From Ziziphus jujuba (lineage: Eukaryota; Streptophyta; Magnoliopsida; Rosales; Rhamnaceae), in assembly GCF_031755915.1 (NCBI RefSeq), contig NC_083379.1, positions 47,624,001 to 47,688,000 of the forward strand: a DNA stretch of 64,000 nucleotides, given 5' to 3'. Below the pieces are notes generated by a model, which saw only the letters and a program-made list of their open reading frames with translations, ran no database searches and was not told the origin of the DNA. The position numbers and the translations under genes were made by a program. Positions 36,843-48,065 of this stretch are shown here, one piece after another (the stretch's first letter is position 1; every line of letters starts with the position of its first letter).

Positions 36843-36854
36843 TGGTATCAGAGC
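36843..36854 (+). other. Primer binding site of chromovirus B
   Basis: TGGTATCAGAGC lies two bases inside the LTR, the same primer type as in element A. Confidence 0.9.
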
Positions 36855-36881
36855 CAAGTTAGAGCTAGCCTTTAGAGCACA

Positions 36882-39800
36882 ATGTCTTCATCAGAGGTTG
36901 TGGTTGAAGAAGCAAGGGGAAGGGAGGTCATCCCCGAAGCTGCAAGGAAGGGACGTGGGCGTTCAAAGTCGAAGGACGTTCTCACTGCCATGGAGACCAA
37001 GGTGGTCAAGATGGAGTTGGCCGTTGCCGACATATTGGAGCGGCTTGATCGTGTGGAGCAAGGCATGGAGGAGCTCGATGGTCGTGTGGGTGACCAAGTG
37101 GGGGAGCTTAGAGGTACCATGCAAGACACCAACAAGGCCAACACCGAGGCATGGGGTCAAGAAAGCCAAGCTTTCCAAGCAAAGGTAATGGAAACCTTGT
37201 CCCTTATGCAAGCTCAATTAGATGAGTTTAAGAAGAGTTTAGAGGAGACACGTGAGGATTGGGCGTTATGCAAGAGAGCTGCAACTAGTGGCACAGTCAC
37301 TACCCAACAAATAGTCTTTACTCCAAGGGTAGATGCTCCCAAGCCCAAGGAGTTTAGTGGGAGAAGGGATGCAAAGGAGTTGGACAACTACATGTGGCAT
37401 ATGGAACGGTACTTCGAGGCCTTGGATTTCCAAGACGAGAAGCAAAAGGTAAACACCGCTACCCTCTATCTTACTAATCTTGCTGCGGTATGGTGGCGTA
37501 GAAAGCATGAAGAAATGAAGAAAGGCATATGCGCTATCAATTCTTGGGAAGATTTAAAGAGTGAATTGAAGAAGCAATTCCATCCCGAGAATGTGGCGAA
37601 TGATGCTAGGAAACGCATGAAGGAGTTGAAGCACCAACGATCCATCCGTGAATATGTGGAGCAATTCTTTGGGTTAATGCTCCAAATTCCCAACATGAGT
37701 GAGGAGGATCTCCTTTTCAACTTCATGGATGGGTTGCAACCGTGGGCATGCCAAGAGCTTCAACGAAGGGGAGTACAAGATATTTCCACTGCCCTCACTA
37801 CGGCTGAAACGCTTGTCGAATATAGGTGAGGTGAGTCTTCCAACCCTAAGCCTAAGAATAATTATATTAAAGGTGGGGGAGCCAAGTTCCATAAAACTCC
37901 CCAAAGTAAGGAGTTTCCAAGAAGGCCACCACTACCTAACAAAGATTGGAAGAAAGGAGGCAAGCCCGAATTCAAGCCGAAGGAAAATTGCTTCTTATGT
38001 GATGGTCCCCATTGGGCTAGAGATTGTCCGAAGAGGAAGTCCTTAAGTGCCATGCTCGAAGAGAGGGAAACTCAAGAGCACACACAAATGGGTTGTCTAC
38101 AACTCCTCAACTCACTGAAGGCTAGTCCAATCCCAACCAAAAATACGAAGAACAACTCCCTAATGTACGTGGCGGCACGTATCAACGGGAAAGATGCCCA
38201 AGTCATGGTAGACACCGGTGCATCTCACAACTTCATAAGGAAGGAGGAGGCCATGAGGCTTGGCCTCAAACTGGACAAAGGTCAAGGGTGGTTGAAAACT
38301 GTGAATGCGGAGGCTAAACCACTAGATGGCGTGGCTCGTAACGTGGAGTTGCACCTTGGCACTTGGCAAGGTAACGTAAACTTCTCCATTGCTCCTATGG
38401 ATGATTTTGATATTGTACTTGGCATGGAATTCCTTAGGCAATTCAATGTGGTCCCACTCCCTAGCTACAACACGGTGTGCATAATGGAGGGAGGCCCTTG
38501 CATGATTCCAACAATGCACAAACCAAGTACTTCCAACCGCCTCTCCACCATGCAACTCAAGAAAGAAGTAAAGAAAGGGGAGCCTACATTCCTTGCTACT
38601 CTACGCGAGGAAGAAGTAGTTACTTCCAAGGAGCCACCGAAGGAGGTTAGCCAAGTCCTTGAGGAGTTCAAAGATGTCATGCCACCACAACTACCTAAGA
38701 AACTTCCACCAAGGAGGGATGTGGATCATTGCATCGAGTTGGAGCCCGGTGCAAAATCACCTGCAAAAGCACCATATCGCATGTCTCCACCGGAGCTAGA
38801 GGAGCTAAGGAGACAACTTAAAGAGCTTTTGGATGCCGGTTATATTCAACCATCAAAAGCACCATATGGAGCACCTGTCTTGTTCCAGAAGAAGCATGAT
38901 GGCTCGTTAAGGCTATGCATCGATTATAGGGCGCTCAACAAGGTTACCATCAAGAACAAGTATCCTATACCGTTGATAGCCGATTTGTTTGATCAACTTG
39001 GAGGACCAAGGTACTTTACTAAACTTGACTTGAGGTCGGGGTACTACCAAGTTAGAATTGCGGAGGGTGATGAGCCAAAGACTACGTGTGTTACTCGATA
39101 TGGAGCATACGAATTCCTCGTCATGCCCTTTGGTCTCACCAACGCACCCGCCACATTCTGCACTCTCATGAACAAGATCTTCCAACCTTACTTGGACAAA
39201 TTCGTGGTAGTCTATTTGGATGACATCGTCATCTATAGCAAGACGCTAGAGGAGCACATTCACCATCTACGAATTGTGTTCAAGGTTCTAAAGGATAATG
39301 AGCTTTACGTGAAGAAAGAGAAGTGCTCGTTTGCAACCAATGAGGTGTACTTCCTCGGCCATAAGACCAAGGATGGCAAGCTGCACATGGATGAAGCCAA
39401 AGTGAAAGCCATTCAAGAGTGGGATCCTCCAACCAAGGTGAGTGAGCTGCGATCTTTTCTTGGTCTTGTTAACTATTATAAGAGGTTTATCAAAGGGTAT
39501 TCTGCCCTAGCCGCACCACTCACTGATCTACTAAAGAAGAACAAGACATGGAGTTGGTCCACCCAATGCCAACAAGCCTTTGAGAATTTGAAGGAGGCGA
39601 TTATGAAGGAACCCGTGTTGGCATTGCCCGATTGCTCCAAACCATACGAGGTGCACACCGATGCTTCTGACTTTGCCATAGGGGGCATGTTGATGCAAGA
39701 AAGGCATCTAATCGCATATGAAAGCCACAAGCTCAATGACACGGAGAGGAGGTATACGGTCCAAGAGAAGGAGATGACCGCCATCATCCATTGCTTGCAC

Positions 39801-41498
39801 ACTTGGAGGCATTACTTGCTGGGGTCTAAATTCGTGGTAAAGACTGACAATGTGGCCACAAGCTATTTCCAAACTTAAAAGAAGTTAAGCCCCAAGCAAG
39901 CTCGTTGGCAAGACTTTCTTGCCGAGTTCGACTACAAGCTCGAATACAAGCCCGGCACGGCCAATGTAGTTGCCGATGCATTAAGTAGGAAAGCCGAACT
40001 AGCATCGATAACCAAGTTCCAAGGGGAATTGCTCAACCTAATAAAGGAGGGCATGGACCGTGATGTTGTGGCCAAACAACTCCTACAACTTGCCATGGAG
40101 GGCAAGACTAAGAGGTTTTGGGTTGAAGATGGCCTTCTCTACACAAAGGGGCATCGCATCTATGTACCAAGGTGGGGCAACATAAGGAAGAATTTGATCA
40201 AGGAATGCCATGACACCAAATGGGCCGGCCACCCGGGGCAAAAGCGTACGAGAGCCTTGTTGGAGACAAACTATTATTGGCCACAAATGCGGGACGACAT
40301 CGAGATGTATGTGAAGACCTGCCTTGTTTGTCAACAAGACAAGTTGGAGCAACGACAACCCGTAGGTTTATTGGAGCCACTACCAATTCCTGAGAGACCA
40401 TGGGAGAGCATCTCCATGGACTTCATCATTGGCTTACCCAAGTCCGAGGGATGTAGCACTATAATCGTAGTGGTTGATCGATTCTCCAAGTATGCTACAT
40501 TCATTGCCGCGACAAAGGAGTGTCCATCTGAGGAGACGGCACGACTATTTTTCAAGCACGTGGTGAAGTATTGGGGACTTCCAAGATCAATTATAAGTGA
40601 TCGAGACTCGAGGTTCACCGGAAGGTTTTGGAGGGAGTTATTCAAGCTCATGGGCTCGGAGTTGCATTTCTCTACAAGCTTTCATCCACAAACCGATGGG
40701 TAAACCGAGCAAGCTAATGCATTATTGGAGCTATATCTACGGCACTTTGTGAGTGCCAATCAACATGATTGGGCAAAGCTACTAGATGTTGCCCAATTCT
40801 CATATAACTTGCAAAGGAGCGAGTCTACCAATCGAAGTCCGTTCGAGTTAGCCACGGGGCAACAACCACTCACTCCACAAACACTCGTTACCAAGTATGG
40901 AGGAAGGAGTCCTGCCGCATTCAAGGTTGCCAAAAGTTGGCATGAACAAGTGGACTTAGCAAGGTCGTACCTTCATAAGGCCACCAAGAAAATGAAGAAG
41001 TGGGCGGATGCCAAAAGAAGGCACGTGGAGTATCAAGTGGGAGACTTGGTGTTCATCAAAATCCTTTCATCCCAACACAAGTCTACTCGAAGGCTACACA
41101 AAGGCCTTGTTCGCCGATACGAGGGACCATTTCCAATCGTCAAGAAGGTGGGCAAGGTATCTTATAAGGTGGAGTTACCTCCTACACTCAAACTTCACCC
41201 GGTCTTCCATGTAAGTTGTCTAAAGCCATACTACAAGGATGAGGAAGACCATACAAGAGGGGAGTCCAAGCGAGCACCAATAGGTGTCTACAACACTTAT
41301 GACAAGGATGTGGATAGCATATTAGCCGATCGAATAGTTCGTGGAAAGGACAACCATCCGAGTCATGAGTACTTGGTAGAATGGAAAGGACTACCCAAGA
41401 GTGAAGCAAGTTGGGAACCTGCTACCGCGCTTTGGCAATTTGAAGATCACATCAAGAGGTTCCATGAAGCAAGCTCGACGAGGACGTCGATGGCATAG
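36882..41498 (+). pseudogene. gag-pol of chromovirus B, one frame with three nonsense codons
   Basis: From ATG 36882 to the stop at 41496 everything is in a single frame of 1539 codons. It is interrupted only by TGA 37827, TAA 39876 and TAA 40701. Domains in order are coiled gag, capsid-like segment, zinc knuckle [16 protein letters not shown] (~37990), protease VDTGASHNF (~38212), [11 protein letters not shown] (~39220), RNase H TDASDFA (~39660), integrase zinc finger CLVCQQDK (~40320) with the Asp residues of DFIIG and SDRDS, and a chromodomain with WKGLP (~41385). Alignment with element A implies CGA, CAA and CAA ancestors for the three stops, all C-to-T changes. Gag and pol are fused, so separate frames are not expected. 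Confidence 0.93.
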
Positions 41499-41509
41499 GT
41501 GGGGGAGAA
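41498..41509 (+). other. Polypurine tract of chromovirus B
   Basis: GGTGGGGGAGAA lies directly before the 3' LTR and matches the GTGGGGGAGGA tract of element A. Confidence 0.8.
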
Positions 41510-41990
41510 TGTCACGGTTGGGGCATTTCATCGAACACTTGGTGAGCATTCTCTCCATTTTGGGCCTATTTTGGGCCTTACAATGGGCCAACCACCTAGA
41601 GTAGTGTAGAATTCTCTAGAACCTTATGGAGAACTCTAGGTCAAGCCATGCTTCTCTAGATATTTTTGTAAAGGAGGTGGGAAGGATCTAGACACCCATT
41701 CTCCACCGTAGGATTAAAGCAATTATAGCCGTAGAATTAGACTTTGTATGCCTATAAATAGGTGGAGGCCTCATTTGACCAAACCATCCAAGGATTCAAG
41801 AATCCAAGCTACACTTGTAAAGCTCTCTTTTAAGCAATATACTTTCATTCTCCCAAACTCTCTTTGTGCTCTAGCTTTCTTTGCTTAGCTTTCTCTTTTA
41901 GTGAGCAAAAGGCTTACTTAGTTGCAACAAAAGGTCGGAATAGCAACTAAGGCCGCACGGCTTGAAGGGATAAGAAACAAGTCCGTGACA
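41510..41990 (+). repeat. 3' LTR of chromovirus B
   Basis: This 481-bp copy lacks 20 bp relative to the 5' LTR. It is followed by CAATGG, where the UGT exon resumes. Confidence 0.93.
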
Positions 41991-42271
41991 CAATGGTGGC
42001 AGTGCCGCAGCAGACAGATCAAACAACCAACGCCAAGTTTGTGATGGATGTATGGGAGGTTAGGATAAGGGTGAAGGTGGATACAAAGGTATTCTTCACG
42101 AGACAAGAGATAGATGAATGCATTAGGGAAGTCATGGATGGGGATAGAGGGTTAGGGATCAAAAAGAACTCAGCCAAGTGGAAGAAACTGGCTATGCAAG
42201 CAGTAGATGAAGGTGGAAGCTCAGATAACAACATTCAACAATTTGTTGAACAACTTGTACTACGCCACTGA

Positions 42272-42714
42272 TGCTATAAGTGTTTGTGAATGCATTTGTG
42301 TGCGCTGAGCAGTTCAAAGATGTTTCTTTGCATTGGATTACCTTACCACATTATCGGTTGGGGATGTTTTTACGTGAGAGTTGTTTTTATATCTATGAGT
42401 CAATTATTTCCTAAACGTGCCTCCAACTGCAAAAACAACTCGTTATGGACCTCAGCTATACAACAAAAACAGAGCATTCGGTCAAGTTCAGAAAAATACT
42501 TGACAATCTTCCTTTATTTCAATCTAATAATTTGTAAATCTAATATTGGATTTGTAATTAACAAGTTAGGAAGCCTAAACAACAAGAAGGCCCCATAATG
42601 TTGTTTTTTCTATTTTTTTTACCTAGGTATATTCCTCTTTATATATCTATCAGCATTGATTTTACAAAATTAGCATATGCCAACACGCACAATATGAGCC
42701 TCTACATTCCTTCT
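42272..42714. other. 3' flank of the third UGT gene
   Basis: This is probable 3' untranslated and spacer sequence. No gene is visible. The left border of the foreign-fragment block must lie in or near this interval, but I see no clean terminal motif. Confidence 0.45.
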
Positions 42715-43015
42715 TAAGCTGTGTTGGTATCTTCTGTCCCACTTCCCAATTTGACAACATCTTCTGCAAGAATCTTCCCATCTGCTGCATAAGTTGAAAC
42801 CAATAACATATAAAATCATTATTACATGAATGGATAAACAAACACCTCATAGAGCGAGTATAACACTTCAAAAATCAAGACAAATTAACTACCTCTACCT
42901 TGGAAAGATTGCTAATGAGTTCCTGGACACCCTCCTTGCCTGATGCATTTTTCAAGTACATTGCAGCAATTTCAACTTCCTTCAGCAGTTACTTTCCCAT
43001 CAAGATCCCTGCACA
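42715..43015 (-). pseudogene. LETM1: LETM1-like mitochondrial protein, C-terminal exon fragments
   Basis: Two exon remnants read on the minus strand. The first (~43015 to 42890) gives an EF-hand-like DLDGKVTAE, a one-base frameshift, then EVEIAAMYLKNASGKEG and QELISNLSK. The second (~42785 to 42715) gives DGKILAEDVVKLGSGTED and ends at a stop. This layout is that of the C-terminal end of plant LETM1-type proteins of the inner mitochondrial membrane (K+/H+ and Ca2+ handling). The long N-terminal part is absent. Introns are retained, so the copy was made from DNA, not RNA. The identification is from memory of the family motif. Confidence 0.7.
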
Positions 43016-43749
43016 GTTCAGGAGAAAACTAAGTATTTGTCTGTCTTAATAGATCTTGAAGCAGTCCATAAAAGTTGAGCGTTCTCCAATCTGAAGTAGT
43101 CATCATTACATAAGAGACTAGATTTGTATCCTTAGTCATTAGATCATATATTTGGATACATAACCTCTCAACCTCGACGCATAAAACCCTACTTTGCAAC
43201 TCTCTTAAACCTGCATAAGTCCAACCTATACAACCAATATCGATGTAAAGGGCCCTATATTGCTGTGGAAGTTCCCAAATTTACTTGCACCACTATAGTT
43301 TGCAGTCATCATTGTATATTTTTCATTTAGAGTATCATTTCTAACCTTATTTCAAGGTTTATTTCCCATCAATATCACATGCATAGTGTCACGGTCCTAC
43401 ATTTTATGCAGCGGAAATAGACCGTGCGGTGCCTAGATTCTCTAGTCATGGCTAGCCTTCTCACTATCCGAGTTCATATATCGACCCATCTAATACCAAT
43501 TGTACACTCCTGAGGTTCTCATAATCATCATGGCTCATGCCGCCACTGCTTCTCCAGAAAGTCTTGTACTCCGTTGAGTGCAGTGCCGGAATCAAATAGC
43601 ACCCTGCTTGAAATCTGGAACCAAAAGAGAGAATAAAAATCATGAATTAAATATAAGATTTAAAATTTCATGCCCAGAAATTAAATATACATGGATTTAT
43701 AAAGGCCAGAAATATAAACAAAATATTGCAATGTCAGTCAACTCAATGA

Positions 43750-45893
43750 TACGAAATGAAAAGTTCAGCAAATTTCTTAATGTCTCAAAATTTTCCTTCA
43801 TCTAGAACTTGTCTTTGAGGAGCACATATAGTGGAATCTACAAGTGACCTAGGAGAGCTATCAGCACCCAGCATGGTTGCATTGTGGTCATTTTGCTGGA
43901 AATTTCTACACAAAGGTGGGGTAGCAACATCCAACCACTGCAAAATATTGAGGAAGTAAGAATAAATGTTCTACATACGAAAAGGAGAGAAAAATCAACA
44001 GGTACTTTTAGTGTATTTCCTAGAAAACTGAACATAATTGACGTCAATGACATCTATAATATCCAAGCCAAAAAAAAAGTTGCAAGTTGTAACTAGGCAA
44101 TTTACCATCATCAGTAATAATGAGTGGTAAAGCAGAGGAACAAGTGGGGGTCATAAATGGAGGATTTCCTATAAAACAAAACTAAAATGCATTCCATACA
44201 TAATCTAGAGGAACATAAATGCAAACATCAGCTTTACCATAGATATAAGTGTTCAAAGCATCAGAGAAAAAAGTAGCCTATATGACCTGAAGGGAATTTG
44301 GATAGATAATACAAACCAAAGCATAGGTGTAATCTAAAGTCCTAATTAAGTTAACACATGTTATAGCTGGAAAGAATTTCAGAATAGTACATAAAGCATT
44401 TAAGAAAAGCAAAATATGTATTTGTCACCTAACTTTACCATCTTGGCCACATACTGAAATAGAAAAGTTAGAATAAGTGAAAGAGTAGAACATTCTGCTA
44501 GGCTATGCAATGTTTATTTATGTTCCAAAAAGTAATTATGTCAGGGAGACCTCATCTTATTTATTCCTAGCCAAGCAGTAGCTAAGAAGGTTTTCAACTA
44601 TAGACAGTCTGTAACATCATGAGACATAAATAGCATTATGTGATACTTGCGTTCCCATTAATGATGGCGTATTATAAAATGTTACATTGGACATTCCACT
44701 CGGAGGCTGAGTAGAAGCTCCTCCTGAAATATAGTGCCATGATAATTTCCAGGGATGTTTCTTCTATTATTTCCTTGCATAAGTTTCGGTTGCCTGGGAC
44801 TGATCTTCCAAGCCTAAGTTCCTCGCAGAAGCTAAGTTATGATCCTCATTGTTTCCTTGCATATGTTGTAAAGCTGATCCACGATGCAGGAACTACTTTT
44901 GCATGCAAAGAGCAGCTGCATCACCAAAAACTATAGATGCTCCATCGGCAGCACCTAAAATGGCAAAACAGATGAGGCACTGACTTAGATATATACGAGG
45001 CATACAAAACCAAGCAAAAAGTGACATATTCTCTTTTTCCAATCTCATAATTCCTACTGAGAAAGGTAACCTTAGACCAAAGGCAAAAGCAGAATATACC
45101 CATTGCCTATCAATACATGATATTATACATTGAAAATAATATATTTGTGATTCCTTGCAATTAAATGAGCCAGATACAGCAGGGAACTAAGCAACTATGC
45201 TGATGGTGCGCACTAATAAAAATTTGAAACCTCATAGGTATCATTTACAGACCTAATATACAAAGCCCCTCATATGCGGCCCACATTAAAGGATCTATAT
45301 ACAGCTTGCTTTAAGTCTTGGATGACACTTTTCCTTCTGTCAGTGTACCTAAACAAAAAGTATCCAAAGAAAAATAACATATATTCAAAGAAAATAAAAG
45401 TATCATTAAACAGAAATGTATGCCAAGGACATAAACGTGCAACCTGTGAATAAGCCCAAGAAGGTACTGACCAGCTGCGCCATTTGGAACCCGACAAAGA
45501 AGAGCAACAAAAGTGTGCAAATCATCCTTTTCTTGAAACGCAAGTGAATAAAAGGACTAACAACTGCTAATATATATTACGTTAGCCTTAAATATATATA
45601 TGAAGGTCAAGATGTATGTTATTATACCACTCATTTCCGTTTCTATCTATTCTAAAGAAAGATGAGTAATCGCAAAAATGTCGTTGTGAGAAGTAAATTT
45701 TTAAAAAGAGATGCAAAATTTTCAATTTAGAAATAATGCTCGTGTAAACTTGCATATAGGAATCTACGCAATACCTCTGCACTTGGCTCATTAGCAGGAC
45801 ATAATGCTGCCACAGCTTCATTAAATAAATCCATCTGAAAGCAAGATTTTGCAACTAAGTAGCGGGACTGAGCCATTTGTTTTCCTTCATATA
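43750..45893 (-). pseudogene. CDC27B: CDC27B/HOBBIT (APC3) internal fragment with introns
   Basis: On the minus strand the exons run right to left: GKQMAQSRYLVAKSCFQMDL to CPANEPSAE (~45893-45775), VPNGAAGQYLLGLIHR (~45495-45440), YTDRRKSVIQDLKQA (~45352-45250), AADGASIVFGDAAALCMQK (~44960-44870), STQPPSGMSNVTFYNTPSL (~44740-44650) and WLDVATPPLCRNFQQ with LGADSSPRSLVDS (~43935-43830). This is the early TPR region and the following linker of the anaphase-promoting-complex subunit CDC27B. Several exons carry stops, and one acceptor reads GG instead of AG before VPNGAAG. Both ends of the gene are missing. It cannot make an APC/C subunit. Confidence 0.8.
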
Positions 45894-45899
45894 ATAATA

Positions 45900-46896
45900 A
45901 TAATAAAATGTTTACGGATGAGAAACATTGTGATTGAATACAGCATAGAAAGCACAGTGAAGATCCTTGATTTAGAATCATGTTGATGGAAGCATATGAT
46001 CTTTAGTCCCAACCCAACAGACGGTAGTTTTTATCATATACATACCCTTTAAATTATGGCAAGCACGGTAAGCGTTATTGTTGCGCAAGTAAACGATGGC
46101 TAACAATTTAAATTCTTCCGCATAAGAAAATGTTTATATTAAGAGGTCCGATGAAATCAAGTCAAATGGATTTGAACGAAAAGATCTGGCCCCAGGTTAA
46201 GATGGTATCCAGACCAGCTGATAGTGTCCAGATCAGCTGATAAAGGGACCAAATTATTCCGTATGCTTAGACGTGTTAGCTTCAAAAAACACGGTTTCTT
46301 TGAACTAACCAATAGGATTGTTGACATAATAATAATAATAAGAAACAATTAAATAAAAAGAAAAACAGTAGACAGTAGTTTAATATATTTAAAAGTTTCC
46401 ATAAAATTACATTGCCTGGACATCTTCAGAAAATTCCACCGCCGAGTTTTATTAGTGACATATCTTACTCAAGTAGCACAACATGTAAAGTAAACTATGC
46501 CTAGAGACCCCCTTCCAAATTTACCCATAACTTATAGTTCTACTGCTAAAATTATCATGGAATTATACCGTTCTCAACCAGAGCTCAGAGACTAAACCTT
46601 GTACAAACTACGAGTACCAATTTAAGTCAACCTAATGCCTAATAAACTCTAATTAAATATATATTGTAAACATATTTAGTTAAAAAGGATTTTTTTTTTT
46701 TTGGCCCAAGGTTTGGCCACGAACTTGGTCAAATAAACTTCAATTGAGCACCTAGAGCAGAAAATTATAACTTGTTTTGGCTGCCAACTCACACAAGATA
46801 CAATATGTTTAGCAGAATGTATTTCGAAGACTTCTACGGGGCAATAGCCACCAAAAAAAAAAAAACACCGCATTAATTACGTCCTAACCAGGCTGC
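45900..46896. other. Noncoding stretch between gene fragments
   Basis: AT-rich sequence with an AAT microsatellite at 46325-46341. No exon of a recognised gene was found on either strand. Confidence 0.5.
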
Positions 46897-47874
46897 TTAA
46901 CGACCCCTCTCAAACCCAATGCGAGTTCTCCCAGAACCTCCTCCTTCATAGTCATCTCGGAAAGAACCACCACCAACTGCTGCCATTGTTCCTCCACTAC
47001 CAACTTTTTCAATGGCTTTCTTACCCTTCTTGACCTGTGTCAAGAACATATCCAACCCAAATGGATCAGCTTCTTCCATGTCCTTCTCAAACTCAACCGG
47101 TCTGTCTCTTGGACCATTCTTCTCGGAAGTACCGGTGAACCCCTTGTCAGGTTTGAAGCGATCAATCTTCAAAATCTTCTCCATTTTCTCATCAGCGCCT
47201 CCATACATTTCAGTATCAATATCCTTCTTAGGCCTGTACAAGGTTGAAAGTGTAGGCTGAGCAGTGAACAAGCCCTTATCATACACGTTGTATTGGTCAT
47301 CAGCTGCAAATCCAGATTCCATTCCTTTCTCCTTGTTAAACAGCCTCTGGTCATACATAACCTCTCCCCCTCTTCCTGCTCCTACACAAGCCATACCAAG
47401 AGCAACCTTCTCACTGATATCACGATCTCTATCTCTTGTGATTTTACTTTTCTTCCCCATTGCTGCATCTTTAGCCTCCAACCTTCTCTCCCTTTCCCTC
47501 TCTCGCCGTCGTTCCTCTTGGATTTTCTCCCACTGTAACCATCCCTCCCTTTCTTCCGTGCTCTCCTTTGGAAAATCCATCCCTTTTTCCTTTGGGTGAT
47601 CATATTCCCCTCTCATATCAGCATCCATCATGTTTCTTTCAGAAGGTATTAGAACAACAGCTGGTGCAGCTGTACCTGTTCTCTCGGAACGAGCTTTCTG
47701 AGCTAGAGCATGCAGTTCCTACTCTTTCCTTTCCTTTTCTTTCATAAGCATCTCTTTCTGAACTTTGGATCTCATAGCAACTGCCTCTCTGGCCTTCTGG
47801 TCGGCAACATACAAAGACTCAGAAAGCTTTGCAAAATTATCATTGATCTGAACATCTTGAAGACCTCTCCCGTC
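46897..47874 (-). pseudogene. SKIP: SKIP/SNW splicing factor, C-terminal fragment
   Basis: Reading on the minus strand begins abruptly at DGRGLQDVQINDNFAKLSES (47874) and runs to the natural end RIGFERGR and TAA at 46897-46899. The conserved QYNVYDKGLFTAQPTLSTLY, RFKPDKGFTG and DPFGLDMFL segments identify SKIP (SNW1/Prp45), a spliceosome and Paf1C-linked factor acting in the nucleus. A TAG near 47720, where the family has Gln, breaks the frame. The N-terminal half, including the SNW core, is absent. The break coincides with the transposon terminus at 47875. The absence of introns is not evidence for retroposition if the parent coding region is also intronless. Confidence 0.88.
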
Positions 47875-48065
47875 AGGGTTATATGCGGACCGACCGCTTG
47901 GGTTATATGCGGAATAAACATGTGATGAAATTTCCTGCCCTTCGATTTGCACTGTTGGCATCTACCGTCCAACTTCAAAACAACTCTCACGTGAGAATGG
48001 CTGGCCAAATTTTCCCTGAGCCCTTCTCGCTCACATTCCCGCTCTCACCAGCTCGAAAGGACTTT
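47875..48065 (+). repeat. Terminal-inverted-repeat-like sequence, left
   Basis: The order from outside in is GCGGACCGACCGC (47886), GAAATTTCCTGCCCTTCGATT (in part), CTCTCACGTGAGAA (47985), the CCAAATTTTCCC block, CGCTCACATTCCCGCTC and TTTGCCAAAATTCCC. The 58914-58700 repeat shows this order on the minus strand. The outer half also matches 57618-57700 on the plus strand. Confidence 0.75.

Larger units (their letters stand above)
36340..41990 (+). mobile_element. Ty3/gypsy chromovirus B, young and nearly intact
   Basis: LTRs are 36340-36840 (501 bp) and 41510-41990 (481 bp), starting TGTCACGG and ending CCGTGACA. CAAT flanks both sides (36336-36339 and 41991-41994), and relatives show a single CCAATGGT at the site. 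The 20-bp length difference is a deletion between short repeats at about 36480-36509 of the 5' copy. I count three substitutions in the first ~140 bp of the LTRs, so it is younger than element A, to which it is related. Confidence 0.95.
35124..42271 (+). pseudogene. UGT74-type gene with a nonsense codon and a chromovirus in its PSPG box
   Basis: Exon 1 (35124-35810, 229 codons) has FQGHINP and VYDSIMPWALEVA. The 77-bp intron (GT 35811, AG 35886-35887) is much shorter than that of the intact gene. Exon 2 runs 35888-36339 and resumes at 41995 after the retroelement, ending at 42271. The frame is stopped at codon 45 by TAA (35256-35258) where relatives have Lys. The PSPG box has three notes: CGWTS instead of CGWNS, PQQTDQ where relatives have PxWTDQ, and the insertion itself, between GVP and MVA. 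Even before the insertion the enzyme was probably drifting. The C-terminal end is otherwise intact. Confidence 0.92.

Noticed and set aside
43383..43550. Possible LTR-retroelement fragment starting TGTCACGGTCC with CTAATACCAATTGT nearby
   Set aside because: The second motif resembles a mutated primer binding site on the minus strand. No partner LTR, polypurine tract or target duplication was found, so it stays unassigned.
43578..44096. Plus-strand frames in the 43-45 kb region
   Set aside because: The opposite strand carries recognisable CDC27B exons in this interval or next to it. The plus-strand frames show no family motif.
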